Below are positions 6,856-7,612 of a DNA stretch of 7,612 nt, one piece after another. Each line of letters opens with the position of its first letter. Position 1 is the stretch's first letter. This DNA is from Anaerocolumna sp. (lineage in GTDB: Bacteria > Bacillota > Clostridia > Lachnospirales > Lachnospiraceae), in NCBI GenBank assembly GCA_029256035.1, contig JAQSYR010000052.1, positions 1 to 7,612 on the forward strand, written 5' to 3'. The position numbers and the translations under genes were made by a program. The notes beneath the pieces are model-generated. The model was given only the letters and a program-made list of their open reading frames with translations, did no database searches and was not told where the DNA came from.

Positions 6856-6867
6856 ATGTTACATATA
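6839..6867. repeat. Two adjacent perfect palindromes over the promoter/start region
   Basis: ACATATTATGT (6839-6849) has 5-bp arms and a 1-nt centre. TATATGTTACATATA (6853-6867) has 7-bp arms and a 1-nt centre. ATGTTA also recurs as a direct repeat at 6846 and 6856, 10 bp apart. The pair covers the predicted -10 and start site just before the ribosome binding site, as an operator would. A/T-rich DNA makes short palindromes common, so this is a candidate only. Confidence 0.4.
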
Positions 6868-6884
6868 TTGGAAGGAGGACAACT

Positions 6885-7612
6885 ATGAAAAGATTTCAAA
6901 GTGCTATGATAGCAGTAGCAGTAATTACTTCACTAATGAGTCCGGGTCTTATGACAACAGCCCAAGCAAAAACCAGTGTTAACCCGGTATGGAACCAGGA
7001 GATGTATGGAGATCGTATGGATATTGACGGAAGTTTAGATTCTCTATCCAAAGATGCGACTTTTCAACAGGAAAAACAGGAGCAACTAAAACAACAGGCT
7101 TCCCAGTTAAATTTTGATGAAACCTCAGTCATCAATGAGGAAACTAACGACAGTAATTTTACATATGACGGAGGTACTAAGTATTTCCTGAATCGGGATT
7201 TAGACTTCAAAACATTTACCCTTCGCAGTGTGGGTAACAGTGTTGAAATCTGGGTTGCAAATGATTTGTCTTTTCCAGAAGGTGACACACGCCCTGCCCA
7301 TGTAGTAACACAAGAACAGGTTGATATGTTAAAGAACGAATTTGACCAAAATATTTATCCAAAGGCTTCTTCATTCTTTGGTGCACCGGATCCTTTAAAT
7401 GGCTCAGAATCTCCACTAGTAAGTTGGGGCTACTTCCCAGAAGGATATTACAATGGTGAAAAAATCATTATCCTTGTAGATAATATAGTTGATGAAAACT
7501 ATTATGACTCAACTTATCCATTTTTCGTTGCAGGGTTCTACTGGCAGACAATTGAGGATTATGTAAACAGAAATATAATCACAATTGATACAAGTAACTG
7601 GGCAACCCGTTT
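6885..7612 (+). CDS. Secreted protein, probable zinc metallopeptidase (N-terminal part, cut by window end)
   Basis: 242 codons are open to the right edge. ATG at 6885 follows AAGGAGG (6872-6878) with 6 nt between. A clear Sec signal peptide has a KRF basic start, a hydrophobic core at about 7-23 and a TAQA site giving cleavage after Ala28. The mature protein starts with a Gln-rich, charged, possibly helical segment (about 57-80), like a propeptide. From about residue 95 it reads as a mixed domain: FLNRDLDF, VEIWVANDLSFPEG, VTQEQVDMLKNEFDQNIYP, SFFGAPDP, KIIILVDNIVDENYY, PFFVAGFYW and NRNIITIDTSNWATR. A short strand naming a device such as 'vanDl', then an FDxxIYP helix, a fast-following aspartate strand and an NRN-IxIDT-W element recalls secreted M6/M30-like metallopeptidases, where the zinc motif HExxH comes soon after. 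That motif is not in the window, so catalysis is unproven. No cell-wall anchor or repeat domain is visible in this part. Confidence 0.68.
   Translation, partial: MKRFQSAMIAVAVITSLMSPGLMTTAQAKTSVNPVWNQEMYGDRMDIDGSLDSLSKDATFQQEKQEQLKQQASQLNFDETSVINEETNDSNFTYDGGTKYFLNRDLDFKTFTLRSVGNSVEIWVANDLSFPEGDTRPAHVVTQEQVDMLKNEFDQNIYPKASSFFGAPDPLNGSESPLVSWGYFPEGYYNGEKIIILVDNIVDENYYDSTYPFFVAGFYWQTIEDYVNRNIITIDTSNWATR

Noticed and set aside
7064..7416. Two minus-strand frames opposite the secreted-protein gene, one Cys/Ser-rich at its end.
   Set aside because: The Cys/Ser richness comes from the complement of Gln/Lys codons in the sense gene, and no ribosome binding site precedes either frame.

Overview
The window is low-G+C DNA with strong AGGAGG-type ribosome binding sites, extended -10 promoters and a Gram-positive style signal peptide. 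This suggests an anaerobic Firmicute of the clostridial group, perhaps Lachnospiraceae-like; the family guess rests on general feel, not on a marker gene. Four blocks can be read, two of them cut by the window edges.

Block 1 (1-1418, minus strand, runs off the left edge) was read by hand. It is a large fusion protein: an epimerase-type short-chain dehydrogenase domain with damaged active-site motifs, a basic linker, four membrane helices and a charged, probably coiled-coil segment leading into an unseen C-terminal part. The order resembles the inner-membrane c-di-GMP receptor PelD of Pel exopolysaccharide clusters with an SDR domain added in front. That is an inference; the decisive GAF/GGDEF-like part lies outside the window. 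It has its own promoter.

Block 2 (1675-6706) is a complete malate-utilisation locus. A CitA/DcuS-type sensor kinase and a CitB-type response regulator (maeK, maeR) are read leftwards. An NAD-type malic enzyme and a 2-hydroxycarboxylate transporter (maeE, maeP) are read rightwards from a 163-bp shared intergenic region. The model is that MaeK senses external malate, MaeR activates maeEP, MaeP imports malate, and MaeE decarboxylates it oxidatively to pyruvate, CO2 and NADH. Near-identical repeats with 11-bp spacing sit between the divergent promoters and are the natural MaeR site. A strong intrinsic terminator ends the maeEP operon.

Block 3 (6707-6884) is an intergenic region with two adjacent perfect palindromes over the likely promoter of the next gene.

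Block 4 (6885-7612, plus strand, runs off the right edge) is the N-terminal part of a secreted protein with a clear signal peptide. Its sequence recalls secreted zinc metallopeptidases of the M6/M30 kind, but the expected HExxH motif would lie beyond the window.
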